The position numbers and the translations under genes are program-made. Shown piece after piece: positions 1 to 6,463 of a stretch of DNA of 14,038 bases. The number at the start of each line of letters is the position of its first letter. Position 1 is the first letter of the stretch. Below the pieces are notes generated by a model. The model had not been told where the DNA came from, did no database searches, and worked only from the letters and a program-made list of their open reading frames with translations. Where the stretch lies: NCBI GenBank assembly GCA_026421105.1, contig JAPKDI010000012.1, forward strand, positions 1-14,038, read 5' to 3'. This stretch comes from Alphaproteobacteria bacterium. Its GTDB lineage: Bacteria > Pseudomonadota > Alphaproteobacteria > SHVP01.

Positions 1-350
1 ACTCGGCGACACGACGTGCAGATCAAGAATTGGGACTGATGCGGCGCGTCCGGATGGTCGCAGCCGACAAAAGCGTTGAGGGATTCAATTCTGTGGATCA
101 GGCCATTCTCCCTTAAGAAATCCAGCGCGCGGTATACCGTGGGCGGGGCTGCGCCGTGTCGCTCTGTCTTGAGCAGATCCAACAACTCATAGGCCCCAGC
201 GGGACGGTGGCTTTGCCAGATCAATTCCAAGACCCGGCGCCGTAATGCCGTGAAGCGCAAACCACGCATATCGCACAACGTTTCCGCTGCACCTACCGCC
301 GTTCGGATGCAGCGCGCGTGGTTGTGTCGTTCAAAGCTCAGCGTTGACAT
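1..350 (-). CDS. zur: Zinc uptake regulator Zur (Fur family), partial: C-terminus beyond window edge
   Basis: Reading the minus strand from the ATG at 350-348 gives at least 116 residues, open through the window edge at position 1. Seen: an N-terminal winged-helix region with the Fur-family recognition-helix motif PPTVYRALDFL (about residues 69-79), then GLIHRIES (83-90), FVGC (C97), a histidine-containing loop (H99, H104) and FLICTSC (C111, C114). The TVYRAL motif and the CxxC structural zinc site are standard for Fur/Zur proteins, and the GLIHRIESLNAFVGC stretch is much closer to Zur than to Fur or PerR. In this family the zinc-bound dimer represses zinc-uptake genes. It is divergent from a znuA-like gene across a 56-bp gap containing a dyad, which fits auto- and cross-regulation. 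No Shine-Dalgarno sequence precedes the ATG. The C-terminal metal-binding end lies outside the window. Confidence 0.9.
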   Translation of the reverse strand, partial: MSTLSFERHNHARCIRTAVGAAETLCDMRGLRFTALRRRVLELIWQSHRPAGAYELLDLLKTERHGAAPPTVYRALDFLRENGLIHRIESLNAFVGCDHPDAPHQSQFLICTSCRR

Positions 351-372
351 AAGTTATACTATAACATTACAT
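344..372 (+). promoter_or_regulatory. Candidate sigma-70 promoter for the znuA-zevA-zevB unit
   Basis: A consensus -35 hexamer TTGACA (344-349) is followed after 17 bp by TTACAT (367-372), a weak -10. The -35 overlaps the first codons of zur. The dyad GTTATACTATAAC lies inside the spacer, so a protein bound there would block polymerase. Direct observation of sequence only; the transcription start is inferred to be near 379. Confidence 0.4.
353..370. promoter_or_regulatory. Probable Zur box in the zur/znuA divergent region
   Basis: Positions 353-365 read GTTATA-C-TATAAC, a perfect 6-bp inverted repeat around one base. The right half extends to ATAACATTAC (361-370), which matches the right half of the Zur operator consensus I recall for the Agrobacterium group (GTAATGTAATAACATTAC); the left half matches less well. 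The position between divergent zur and a zinc-binding-protein gene is where a Zur operator is expected. Binding has not been shown. Confidence 0.7.
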
Positions 373-380
373 AGATCTTC

Positions 381-390
381 ATAACATTAC
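381..390. promoter_or_regulatory. Second ATAACATTAC half-site, 20 bp downstream of the first
   Basis: ATAACATTAC occurs exactly at 361-370 and again at 381-390. The 20-bp offset is about two helical turns, so both copies face the same side of the DNA. The left half of this second site (373-380) does not form a dyad. It could be a weaker second Zur dimer site that strengthens repression. Confidence 0.5.
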
Positions 391-406
391 ACGAAACGGG
401 TTGTAT

Positions 407-1366
407 ATGGCGTGGTCTGCGGCAATTCGGCGATTCAGCCTGATATTAGTATTTCTGAGTATTTCGACATTGGCCCGGGCGGGTGAGCTGCCGCGCATCG
501 TGACAACGATCCCGCCGATTCACAGCTTGGTCGCAGCGGTGACCGAGGGTGTAGTTGATCCTGTTCTGCTTGTGCGGGGTGGTTCGTCGCCACACACATA
601 CGCTATGGCTCCATCAGATGCGCGCGCCATACAGAATGCCCAACTCATAGTTTGGGTGGGACCTAACCTGGAGACTTTCTTGGCGCGCGCGCTTCGTGAT
701 CCCCACGATAGTCGCCGAATTATCACATTAATGAACGAAGACGGCATGTTGTTGCTCGACACCCGTGAGGGTGGAATATTCGAAGGGCACGACGATGACC
801 ACGATGTGAATCATGATGAGGCCCATCGAGACGATGACCACTTCCGGACCGATGCACATCTATGGCTCGATCCGTTGAATGCGATGCGTACCGTTGAAAT
901 TGTTGCCGAAGCTTTGATTAATCTTGATCCAGAGCGGGCCCAAACCTACCGCGCAAATGCGGCGCAAACGCTCGATAGTATTGCCCGCCTCGATAAGTCT
1001 CTTGCCGCCACGTTCGCTTCTATCGAGCAGTCGCCCTTTTTCGTGTTTCATGACGCATACCAATATCTGGAAAATCGCTACGGACTGTCTGTGGCGGGCT
1101 CTATCACCGTGTCACCCGACCGTAAGCCTGGCGCGCGGCGCCTCCGAGAAATCCAGCAACGGATTAGTCAAGAGAGCGTTGCCTGCATCTTTGCCGAGCC
1201 GCAGTTCTCTCCAAGCGTCATTGAATCGGTGACTGAAGGCACGGCCGCGCGGACTAGTACGGCAGATCCGCTAGGTGCAGAGCTTGAGCCAGGGTCTGCG
1301 CTCTATACCAACCTGATGTTCTCATTGGCGCGGTCGTTTTCCGACTGTCTCAGCCCCCGCTCGTGA
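407..1366 (+). CDS. znuA: ZnuA-like high-affinity zinc-binding periplasmic protein (cluster A-I)
   Basis: 319 residues from the ATG at 407. A TTG at 401 in the same frame is a possible but less likely start. Seen: a signal peptide with two Arg and a hydrophobic core, probably cleaved after ARA (about residue 25). The candidate zinc ligands fit ZnuA: H63 in SPHTYAMAPSD, H151 in DAHLWLDP, H215 in FHDAYQY and D287 in TADPLGAEL. A charged His/Asp-rich loop spans about 128-145, the usual metal-gathering loop of the zinc-specific subfamily. C260 (CIFAEPQF) and C314 near the C-terminus match the ZnuA disulfide pair. Known role: captures periplasmic zinc and passes it to ZnuBC. No permease or ATPase gene follows here; instead zevA starts at the stop codon region. 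Regulation by Zur is inferred from the upstream dyad. Confidence 0.9.
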   Translation: MAWSAAIRRFSLILVFLSISTLARAGELPRIVTTIPPIHSLVAAVTEGVVDPVLLVRGGSSPHTYAMAPSDARAIQNAQLIVWVGPNLETFLARALRDPHDSRRIITLMNEDGMLLLDTREGGIFEGHDDDHDVNHDEAHRDDDHFRTDAHLWLDPLNAMRTVEIVAEALINLDPERAQTYRANAAQTLDSIARLDKSLAATFASIEQSPFFVFHDAYQYLENRYGLSVAGSITVSPDRKPGARRLREIQQRISQESVACIFAEPQFSPSVIESVTEGTAARTSTADPLGAELEPGSALYTNLMFSLARSFSDCLSPRS

Positions 1367-1395
1367 CCAGGATCCTGCCAGGTGGCCAAGCAAAT

Positions 1396-2007
1396 ATGAT
1401 GAGGTCTAGCGCGCGTATTCTTTCGTTCTGCGCAATTTTTTTCGTATTACTAGTTTATTTGCCGTCGCGATCCGAAGCTCATCCGCATATATGGATCGAC
1501 GCGTTCGTTGAGGTTGTGTTCGATCGTGGTCAGGTGACAGCGCTAAGGATCAATTGGACGTTCGATCCGTTTTTCACCGCTGTAGCCGTGGCTGATTTCG
1601 ATACGGACAGCAATGCGACGCTGGACAAGGCCGAAGCGGCCAAGTTGGCTGCGAATAGTGCAAAGAACCTAAAAGAAAGTGGTTTTTTCACCCATATCTG
1701 GCTCGATAGCGATCGGCTAGATATTGCCGCGCTCCAACACATCGATATGCGGATGGAAGAGGGTAGGCTCAACTTTGTATTTACTGTCGCCATGCCACGG
1801 CCTATCGATCCGGCCAAGACCGCGCTCTCCATCTCATTTTACGACCCAAGCTATTACATCGAAATTAACCCTGATCCGCTCGATCCGCTGCGCTTTGCGG
1901 GCGGCGCGGCGCCGTGCTTCGCCTATGTCCAGCCTGACCCCCAGCGAACGATCTATTTCGGACTTGTACGTCCTACTTTAATGCAGTTGATGTGCAATAC
2001 TTCTTGA
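1396..2007 (+). CDS. zevA: ZevA-like DUF1007 periplasmic protein
   Basis: 203 residues from the ATG at 1396, preceded by AGGTGG (1380-1385); the ATG at 1399 is equally usable. A GTG at 1363 would add 11 residues and overlap the znuA stop by 4 bp, but it places extra residues before the signal peptide. Seen: a signal sequence ending in SEA, so the mature protein would begin HPHIWIDA (H29, H31), the hallmark of DUF1007. WTFDPFFTA follows at about 54-62, then an acidic EF-hand-like stretch DFDTDSN (about 67-73). In Haemophilus influenzae the DUF1007 protein ZevA works with the membrane protein ZevB in zinc acquisition. Here it sits between znuA and zevB, which supports a periplasmic zinc role. 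The biochemical function of the family is not settled. Confidence 0.8.
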   Translation: MMRSSARILSFCAIFFVLLVYLPSRSEAHPHIWIDAFVEVVFDRGQVTALRINWTFDPFFTAVAVADFDTDSNATLDKAEAAKLAANSAKNLKESGFFTHIWLDSDRLDIAALQHIDMRMEEGRLNFVFTVAMPRPIDPAKTALSISFYDPSYYIEINPDPLDPLRFAGGAAPCFAYVQPDPQRTIYFGLVRPTLMQLMCNTS

Positions 2008-2942
2008 AGTTCTCCACCTTTCTTTTGTTGGTTATTGTTGCGTCGTGGACCGCTACGTCTACGTACGGACAGGAGTCAACGCGCGCACTTGGTAGTGGCG
2101 GCAAGGTAGAGCAAATGACGACTACCTTCGTACCCGGGTTCGTAGCCGGCAATCTTGCCGAAGTGCGGCGCATCCAACGCAACCTGCAAATTCGTCTAGC
2201 AAATTCAGTTAAGGCCATTAAAGAAGAGTCGTCGCCATGGCCATTCCTTGTCCTTATTAGTTTGTCATTTGCGTACGGAGTTTTTCATGCGGCGGGGCCT
2301 GGGCACGGCAAAGTAGTGATTAGTGCATACCTGCTAGCTCGTGAAGAGAACCTACGCCGAGGGGTGCTTTTGGCGATATTGGCGGCTTTGCTGCAGGCGA
2401 TTTCGGCAATCGTCCTTGTCGGTGGCCTCGCTTTAGTGTGGGGGGCCACAAATCTTGCGACGTTAGACCGGGTGGGAACGCTTGAAGCCATCAGCTATGG
2501 GGTCGTGGCTTTGCTTGGGTTATGGATGCTCTGGCGCTTCCTGCGGGAGGCGTGGTCTCATCGCAAAGACCATGACGGTCACAATCATCACGACCATGGG
2601 CACAGCGAGTTGGTTCGGGTATCTGACGCTGGTTGGCGCGAAGCGGCGGTTGTGGTGTTGGGGGTTGGAATCAGACCTTGCAGCGGCGCCGTGATCGTCT
2701 TGCTTTTCGCGATGGTGCAGGGGCTCCTAGCGATGGGCATCATGGCTGCGCTTGCCATGTCCGTTGGCACGGCGATCACCGTCTCGGTCCTAGCTGCCCT
2801 GAGTGTTGCGCTGCGCCGTGGTGCGTTAACTCTAACGTCGAAGTCGAGCCGCTGGGGAGGGGTCGTTGCGAGTGCGCTGGGCGTTGCCGGTGCGGTGGTC
2901 GTAACATTATTCGGCCTAACGTTTTTCGCGGCGGCTCTTTAG
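1992..2942 (+). CDS. zevB: ZevB-like NicO/RcnA-family metal transporter
   Basis: 316 residues starting at GTG 1992, inside the last codons of zevA (16-bp overlap). No good ribosome site is visible, so translational coupling is likely. Seen: an N-terminal signal or first membrane segment (about 4-20), a periplasmic linker, and then about six hydrophobic segments. The NicO signatures are HAAGPGHGK (99-107) and GIRPCSGA (226-233). Between segments is a His/Asp-rich loop (190-204), a typical metal-binding loop. NicO proteins move Ni/Co (RcnA exports); the branch paired with DUF1007 is linked to zinc (ZevB in Haemophilus). Automated annotation might call this a nickel/cobalt exporter, but its place in a zur-znuA unit argues for zinc. 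Direction of transport cannot be read from the sequence. Its TAG overlaps the convergent rhomboid stop. Confidence 0.82.
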   Translation: MQYFLKFSTFLLLVIVASWTATSTYGQESTRALGSGGKVEQMTTTFVPGFVAGNLAEVRRIQRNLQIRLANSVKAIKEESSPWPFLVLISLSFAYGVFHAAGPGHGKVVISAYLLAREENLRRGVLLAILAALLQAISAIVLVGGLALVWGATNLATLDRVGTLEAISYGVVALLGLWMLWRFLREAWSHRKDHDGHNHHDHGHSELVRVSDAGWREAAVVVLGVGIRPCSGAVIVLLFAMVQGLLAMGIMAALAMSVGTAITVSVLAALSVALRRGALTLTSKSSRWGGVVASALGVAGAVVVTLFGLTFFAAAL

Positions 2943-3613
2943 CGCGCTTGGAACAATCGTGCCCACCGAAGCATCACCATCATGATTAAAATGCCCCCGA
3001 CGAACCCGCCGATATGCGCAGCCCACGCAATCTGTCCGTCACCGGCCCCCGGCATTCCTGTAAAGCCAATTGCCACGGAGATTGCGATCCAGATCAGCGC
3101 CGCCGGCCAAAACCGCATACTGCGCTGACCCCATTGATTTGGCCGCGCCATAAGCCACAGCACTGCACCAAATAACCCGCTAATCGCTCCCGACGCGCCA
3201 ATCACTGGCACGTTGCTACCCGGGAACAGTGCAAAATGGGTGAATGCGCCGATCACGCCGGAAAAGAGATAAAGCACCAACATCAGTCGCCGCCCGACCA
3301 TGCGCTCAACTGGTGATCCAAACGCCGCAAGCATCGCCATATTCATCACGAGGTGCAGCCAGCCGCCATGCAGAAACTGATGAGAAAAGGGCCCTATCCA
3401 GGCCGCCCAACCGCCCAGGCCCTCGATGCTATAGCGGACCGGGATAAACGCGAGGTGGATAAGCACCCAGACAAAAGCATCCTGCGCCAGGCCCAATGTG
3501 ACCAGATGGACCACCACATTGACGCCAATGAGGGCCAAAACCAGCGGCGGGACGTTGAACATGGGCTGGCGCGGCGGGGCCGGGCCGGGCCGTTGACCAT
3601 CAAGAAGAGCCAT
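2939..3613 (-). CDS. Rhomboid family intramembrane serine protease
   Basis: 224 residues from the ATG at 3613-3611. A proline-rich N-terminus (about 8-22) precedes six or so membrane segments. Seen: the structural motif HGGWLHLVMNM with H82, H87 and N91 (the HxxxN oxyanion motif of rhomboids), the catalytic serine in GASGAISG (S141) and the catalytic histidine in AAHIGGFVGG (H200). All residues of the Ser/His dyad are present, so it should be active, cleaving membrane proteins within or near their transmembrane segment. The substrate is unknown and the neighbours give no clue. It is convergent with zevB: the TAA (2941-2939) and the zevB TAG share bases, leaving no room for a terminator between the genes. 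Confidence 0.93.
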   Translation of the reverse strand: MALLDGQRPGPAPPRQPMFNVPPLVLALIGVNVVVHLVTLGLAQDAFVWVLIHLAFIPVRYSIEGLGGWAAWIGPFSHQFLHGGWLHLVMNMAMLAAFGSPVERMVGRRLMLVLYLFSGVIGAFTHFALFPGSNVPVIGASGAISGLFGAVLWLMARPNQWGQRSMRFWPAALIWIAISVAIGFTGMPGAGDGQIAWAAHIGGFVGGILIMMVMLRWARLFQAR

Positions 3614-3695
3614 GGGCCGACTTATGGACGCTCTGAACGCTACAGGAAAGTGGAAAAAAGGCTCTTCGCGGTCACAAAATCGGTAGCGTAAGGGC

Positions 3696-3724
3696 TTGAA
3701 ACACCTACATTTCTGCCCTAAATA
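3696..3724 (+). promoter_or_regulatory. Sigma-70 promoter of the suf operon
   Basis: TTGAAA (3696-3701), a 17-bp spacer, then TAAATA (3719-3724). Both hexamers are close to consensus and the spacing is optimal. The predicted start (about 3731) falls just upstream of the perfect dyad at 3736-3753, giving a leader of under 40 nt before sufR. Confidence 0.65.
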
Positions 3725-3735
3725 AAGCTCGACTA

Positions 3736-3753
3736 ATCTAATCAGGATTAGAT
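3736..3753. promoter_or_regulatory. Inverted repeat operator, probable SufR (Rrf2) site
   Basis: ATCTAATC-AG-GATTAGAT is a perfect 8-bp inverted repeat with a 2-bp centre. It lies between the predicted transcription start and the sufR start codon (16 bp before the ATG). Rrf2-family regulators of Fe-S genes commonly bind dyads at their own promoter; a dimer here would block initiation or elongation. The site was found by inspection; which protein binds it is inference. Confidence 0.7.
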
Positions 3754-3768
3754 AGCTCAGGATTGAAG

Positions 3769-4221
3769 ATGCTCCGTCTCAGCCGCATGACTGATTACGC
3801 AGTGGTGGTCTTGCACCACATGGCCAGCTTGCCCGTGGGCAACCGCAATACCGCTGATGTTGTCTTGGCGACCGGCCTGCCGGCGCCCACCGTCAGCAAG
3901 CTGCTCCACCGCCTCACCGAGGCGGGGATCGTCGTCGCCGAACGGGGGCGCTATGGCGGTTACCGGCTCGACCGCGCGCCAGAAGATGTGCCGCTTTCCG
4001 AAGTGCTCGTCACCTTTGAAGGTGATCTTGCGTTGACCGATTGTCTCGACACCACGGGTAACGCCTGCGAACACGAAACCCATTGCGCGGTTGTCGGTCG
4101 TTGGGACGTCGTCTCCACAGCCATTCGCCGTGTTCTCGACGATCTAACGCTCGCCGATGTGCTCGACCCGCCGGCGCTGCTTGCGCCTCCCGCGCCGCCG
4201 GCGCCCAGTCTCAACGCCTAG
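3769..4221 (+). CDS. sufR: SUF operon transcriptional regulator, Rrf2 family (SufR/IscR-like)
   Basis: 150 residues from the ATG at 3769. A TTG at 3763 in frame is rejected because AGGA (3758-3761) is properly spaced for the ATG and family members begin [11 protein letters not shown], as here. Seen: a winged helix (1-75) with the recognition helix around [13 protein letters not shown] and the wing RGRYGGYRL (59-67). Three cysteines, C92, C100 and C106 (CX7CX5C), lie in the segment that ligates an Fe-S cluster in Rrf2 sensors such as IscR. The C-terminus after 133 is an Ala/Pro-rich tail. It leads the operon and is followed 8 bp later by sufB. Likely role: when holding a cluster it represses the operon through the upstream dyad, and it releases when clusters are scarce or damaged. 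The closest family I recognise is the SUF-specific Rrf2 regulator rather than classical IscR. Confidence 0.9.
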   Translation: MLRLSRMTDYAVVVLHHMASLPVGNRNTADVVLATGLPAPTVSKLLHRLTEAGIVVAERGRYGGYRLDRAPEDVPLSEVLVTFEGDLALTDCLDTTGNACEHETHCAVVGRWDVVSTAIRRVLDDLTLADVLDPPALLAPPAPPAPSLNA

Positions 4222-4229
4222 GGATCGCC

Positions 4230-5687
4230 ATGGCCGAAGTCAGCGAAAGCGAAACAATCAATCAGGCGACGACCGAGCGGTACAAATACGGCTTCGTCAC
4301 CGACATTGAATCTGATACCGCGCCCAAAGGCCTCGATGAAAGCACTATTCGCTTCATCTCGGCTAAGAAGGACGAGCCCGAGTGGTTACTTGAGTGGCGC
4401 CTCAAAGCGTTTCGTATGTGGCTGGAGTTGGGCCAGGAAGAACCGGCCTGGGCCAATGTGTCATTTCCCAAGATCGACTATCAAGATTCGTATTACTACT
4501 CGGCGCCTAAGGAAATGCCGCTCCTCGAAAGTCTCGACGACGTCGACCCCAAACTCCTGGAGACCTACACCAAGCTCGGCATTCCTCTCCAGGAACAAAA
4601 GATGCTCGCCGGTGTCGCAGTTGATGCCGTGTTCGACAGCGTCTCGGTGGCTACCACCTTCAAGGAGGAGCTCAGCAAACACGGCGTGATCTTCTGTCCA
4701 ATCTCAGAAGCCGTCCAAAAGCATCCCGAACTGGTGAAGAAATACCTCGGCAGTGTCGTGCCGACCGCTGACAACTTCTACGCCACACTCAATTCGGCGG
4801 TCTTTACCGATGGCTCGTTCGTCTACATTCCCGAAGGCGTCCGCTGCCCGATGGAACTCTCCACATACTTCCGTATCAATGCGGCGGAAACCGGTCAGTT
4901 CGAACGCACGCTCATCATCGCTGACAAAGGCTCCTACGTGAGCTACCTCGAAGGCTGTACCGCGCCTATGCGCGACGAGAATCAGCTCCATGCCGCCGTT
5001 GTGGAGCTCATTGCGCTCGATGATGCCGAGATCAAATACTCGACGGTACAGAACTGGTATCCGGGCGATGAAAACGGAAAGGGCGGGATCTATAACTTCG
5101 TCACCAAGCGCGGCGCCTGTCGTGGCAAAAACTCCAAGATCTCGTGGACCCAGGTCGAAACCGGTTCCGCGATCACCTGGAAGTACCCCAGCTGCATCCT
5201 TCAAGGAGACAACTCAGTAGGCGAGTTCTACTCCATCGCCATTACCAACAATTTTCAGCAGGCCGATACCGGCACCAAGATGATCCACATGGGCAAGAAC
5301 ACCAAAAGCCGGATCATCTCCAAAGGCATTTCCGCAGGCCACGCCGACAGCACCTATCGCGGGCTGGTCAAAGTCATGCCGGGTGCCACCGGTGCACGCA
5401 ACTTCACGCAATGCGATTCGCTTTTGATCGGCGATCAATGCGGTGCGCACACGGTGCCTTACATCGAAGTGCGTAACAAAACTGCGCAGGTCGAACACGA
5501 GGCCACCACCTCGAAGATCAGCGATGAGCAATTGCTCTATTGCCGTCAACGCGGTCTGTCGGCGGAAGACGCCACAACGCTCATCGTCAACGGCTTCTGT
5601 CGCCAAGTTCTGCAAGAACTGCCGATGGAATTCGCGGTCGAGGCACAAAAACTCGTCGGCATCAGCCTTGAAGGCAGCGTCGGCTAA
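4230..5687 (+). CDS. sufB: Fe-S cluster assembly scaffold protein SufB
   Basis: 485 residues from the ATG at 4230, with AGGGA (4220-4224) upstream. The frame stays open upstream to 4083, but that part is a shadow of sufR, and SufB proteins are about 480-495 residues. Seen: the N-terminal segment [42 protein letters not shown], the beta-helix core with EGCTAPM, and the C-terminal [11 protein letters not shown] (C395), GDQCGAHT (C404), [10 protein letters not shown] (H423) and a helical [13 protein letters not shown] end. These are conserved in SufB, where a Cys in the core and Glu/His at the SufD interface build the nascent cluster. It forms SufBC2D with the next two genes in the cytoplasm and receives persulfide sulfur from SufS through SufU or SufE-type partners. 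Confidence 0.97.
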   Translation: MAEVSESETINQATTERYKYGFVTDIESDTAPKGLDESTIRFISAKKDEPEWLLEWRLKAFRMWLELGQEEPAWANVSFPKIDYQDSYYYSAPKEMPLLESLDDVDPKLLETYTKLGIPLQEQKMLAGVAVDAVFDSVSVATTFKEELSKHGVIFCPISEAVQKHPELVKKYLGSVVPTADNFYATLNSAVFTDGSFVYIPEGVRCPMELSTYFRINAAETGQFERTLIIADKGSYVSYLEGCTAPMRDENQLHAAVVELIALDDAEIKYSTVQNWYPGDENGKGGIYNFVTKRGACRGKNSKISWTQVETGSAITWKYPSCILQGDNSVGEFYSIAITNNFQQADTGTKMIHMGKNTKSRIISKGISAGHADSTYRGLVKVMPGATGARNFTQCDSLLIGDQCGAHTVPYIEVRNKTAQVEHEATTSKISDEQLLYCRQRGLSAEDATTLIVNGFCRQVLQELPMEFAVEAQKLVGISLEGSVG

Positions 5688-5704
5688 CACGGAATAACGA
5701 ACCA

Positions 5705-6463
5705 ATGGCTCCCATGCTCGAAATCAAGAACCTTCACGCCACCGTCGGCGGCAAGGCCGTCCTCAACGGCATCAACCTCACGGTTAACGGGGGCGAGGTC
5801 CACGCTGTCATGGGCCCGAACGGCTCTGGCAAAAGCACATTGTCCTATGTGCTGGCCGGTCGCGACGGGTACGAGGTCACGCAAGGAAGCGTCATCTACA
5901 ACGGCGCGGACCTCACCGCGATGGAGCCCGAGATTCGGGCCCGCGAAGGTGTCTTCCTTGCATTTCAGTATCCGGTGGAGATCCCGGGCGTCGCCGGCAC
6001 CACCTTTCTCAAGACGGCTTACAACGCCATCCGAAAACACCGTGGCGAAAAAGAACTCGACGCCATGCAGTTCCTTAAACTGGTGCGCGCTAAACAGGCT
6101 GATCTCAATATGACTGATGACATGGTGCGTCGCCCGGTCAATGTCGGATTCTCTGGCGGCGAGAAAAAGCGTTACGAAATGTTGCAAATGGCGATGCTCG
6201 AACCGGCACTCGCTATTCTCGATGAAACTGATTCAGGCCTCGACATCGACGCGCTTAAAACCGTAGCAGATGGTATCAACGCACTGCGGTCGCCCGATCG
6301 CGCGATGCTGATGATCACCCATTATCAACGCTTGCTGGACTACGTCGTGCCCGACTTCGTTCATGTCCTGGCGGGTGGCAAAATTGTGCGCTCTGGCGAT
6401 AAGTCGCTCGCGCTCGAATTGGAAAAAGAAGGCTACGCCGTCCTAGGGACTGAAGCCGCATGA
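5705..6463 (+). CDS. sufC: Fe-S cluster assembly ATPase SufC
   Basis: 252 residues from the ATG at 5705, 17 bp after sufB; an in-frame ATG at 5714 (MLEIKNLHA) is an alternative. Full ABC ATPase set: Walker A GPNGSGKST (37-45), Q-loop at Q88 followed by the SufC-typical YPVEIPGV, signature SGGEKKR (150-156), Walker B with DETDSGLD (173-180, catalytic E174) and H-loop H206 in ITHYQR. SufC is a soluble ABC ATPase with no transmembrane partner; its ATP-driven dimerisation remodels SufB-SufD so the cluster can form. The length matches the family (about 248-255). The end overlaps the sufD start by ATGA, indicating coupled translation. Confidence 0.97.
   Translation: MAPMLEIKNLHATVGGKAVLNGINLTVNGGEVHAVMGPNGSGKSTLSYVLAGRDGYEVTQGSVIYNGADLTAMEPEIRAREGVFLAFQYPVEIPGVAGTTFLKTAYNAIRKHRGEKELDAMQFLKLVRAKQADLNMTDDMVRRPVNVGFSGGEKKRYEMLQMAMLEPALAILDETDSGLDIDALKTVADGINALRSPDRAMLMITHYQRLLDYVVPDFVHVLAGGKIVRSGDKSLALELEKEGYAVLGTEAA

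Noticed and set aside
401..406. TTG start two codons before the znuA ATG
   Set aside because: The ATG at 407 is a stronger start and gives a complete signal peptide.
3763..3768. TTG start two codons before the sufR ATG
   Set aside because: It overlaps the probable ribosome site, and the family begins [11 protein letters not shown], which is the ATG at 3769.
3921..3970. Possible non-coding RNA or tRNA
   Set aside because: No cloverleaf, CCA end or rRNA-like stretch found here or elsewhere in the window; the region is plain sufR coding sequence. No CRISPR-like repeat spacing was seen either.
4083..4229. Upstream extension of the sufB frame
   Set aside because: It overlaps sufR in another frame; the ATG at 4230 has a ribosome site and gives the normal SufB length.
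5684..6187. Long open frame opposite sufC, minus strand
   Set aside because: Shadow of the codon pattern of sufC; no motif, no ribosome site, and sufC is certain.
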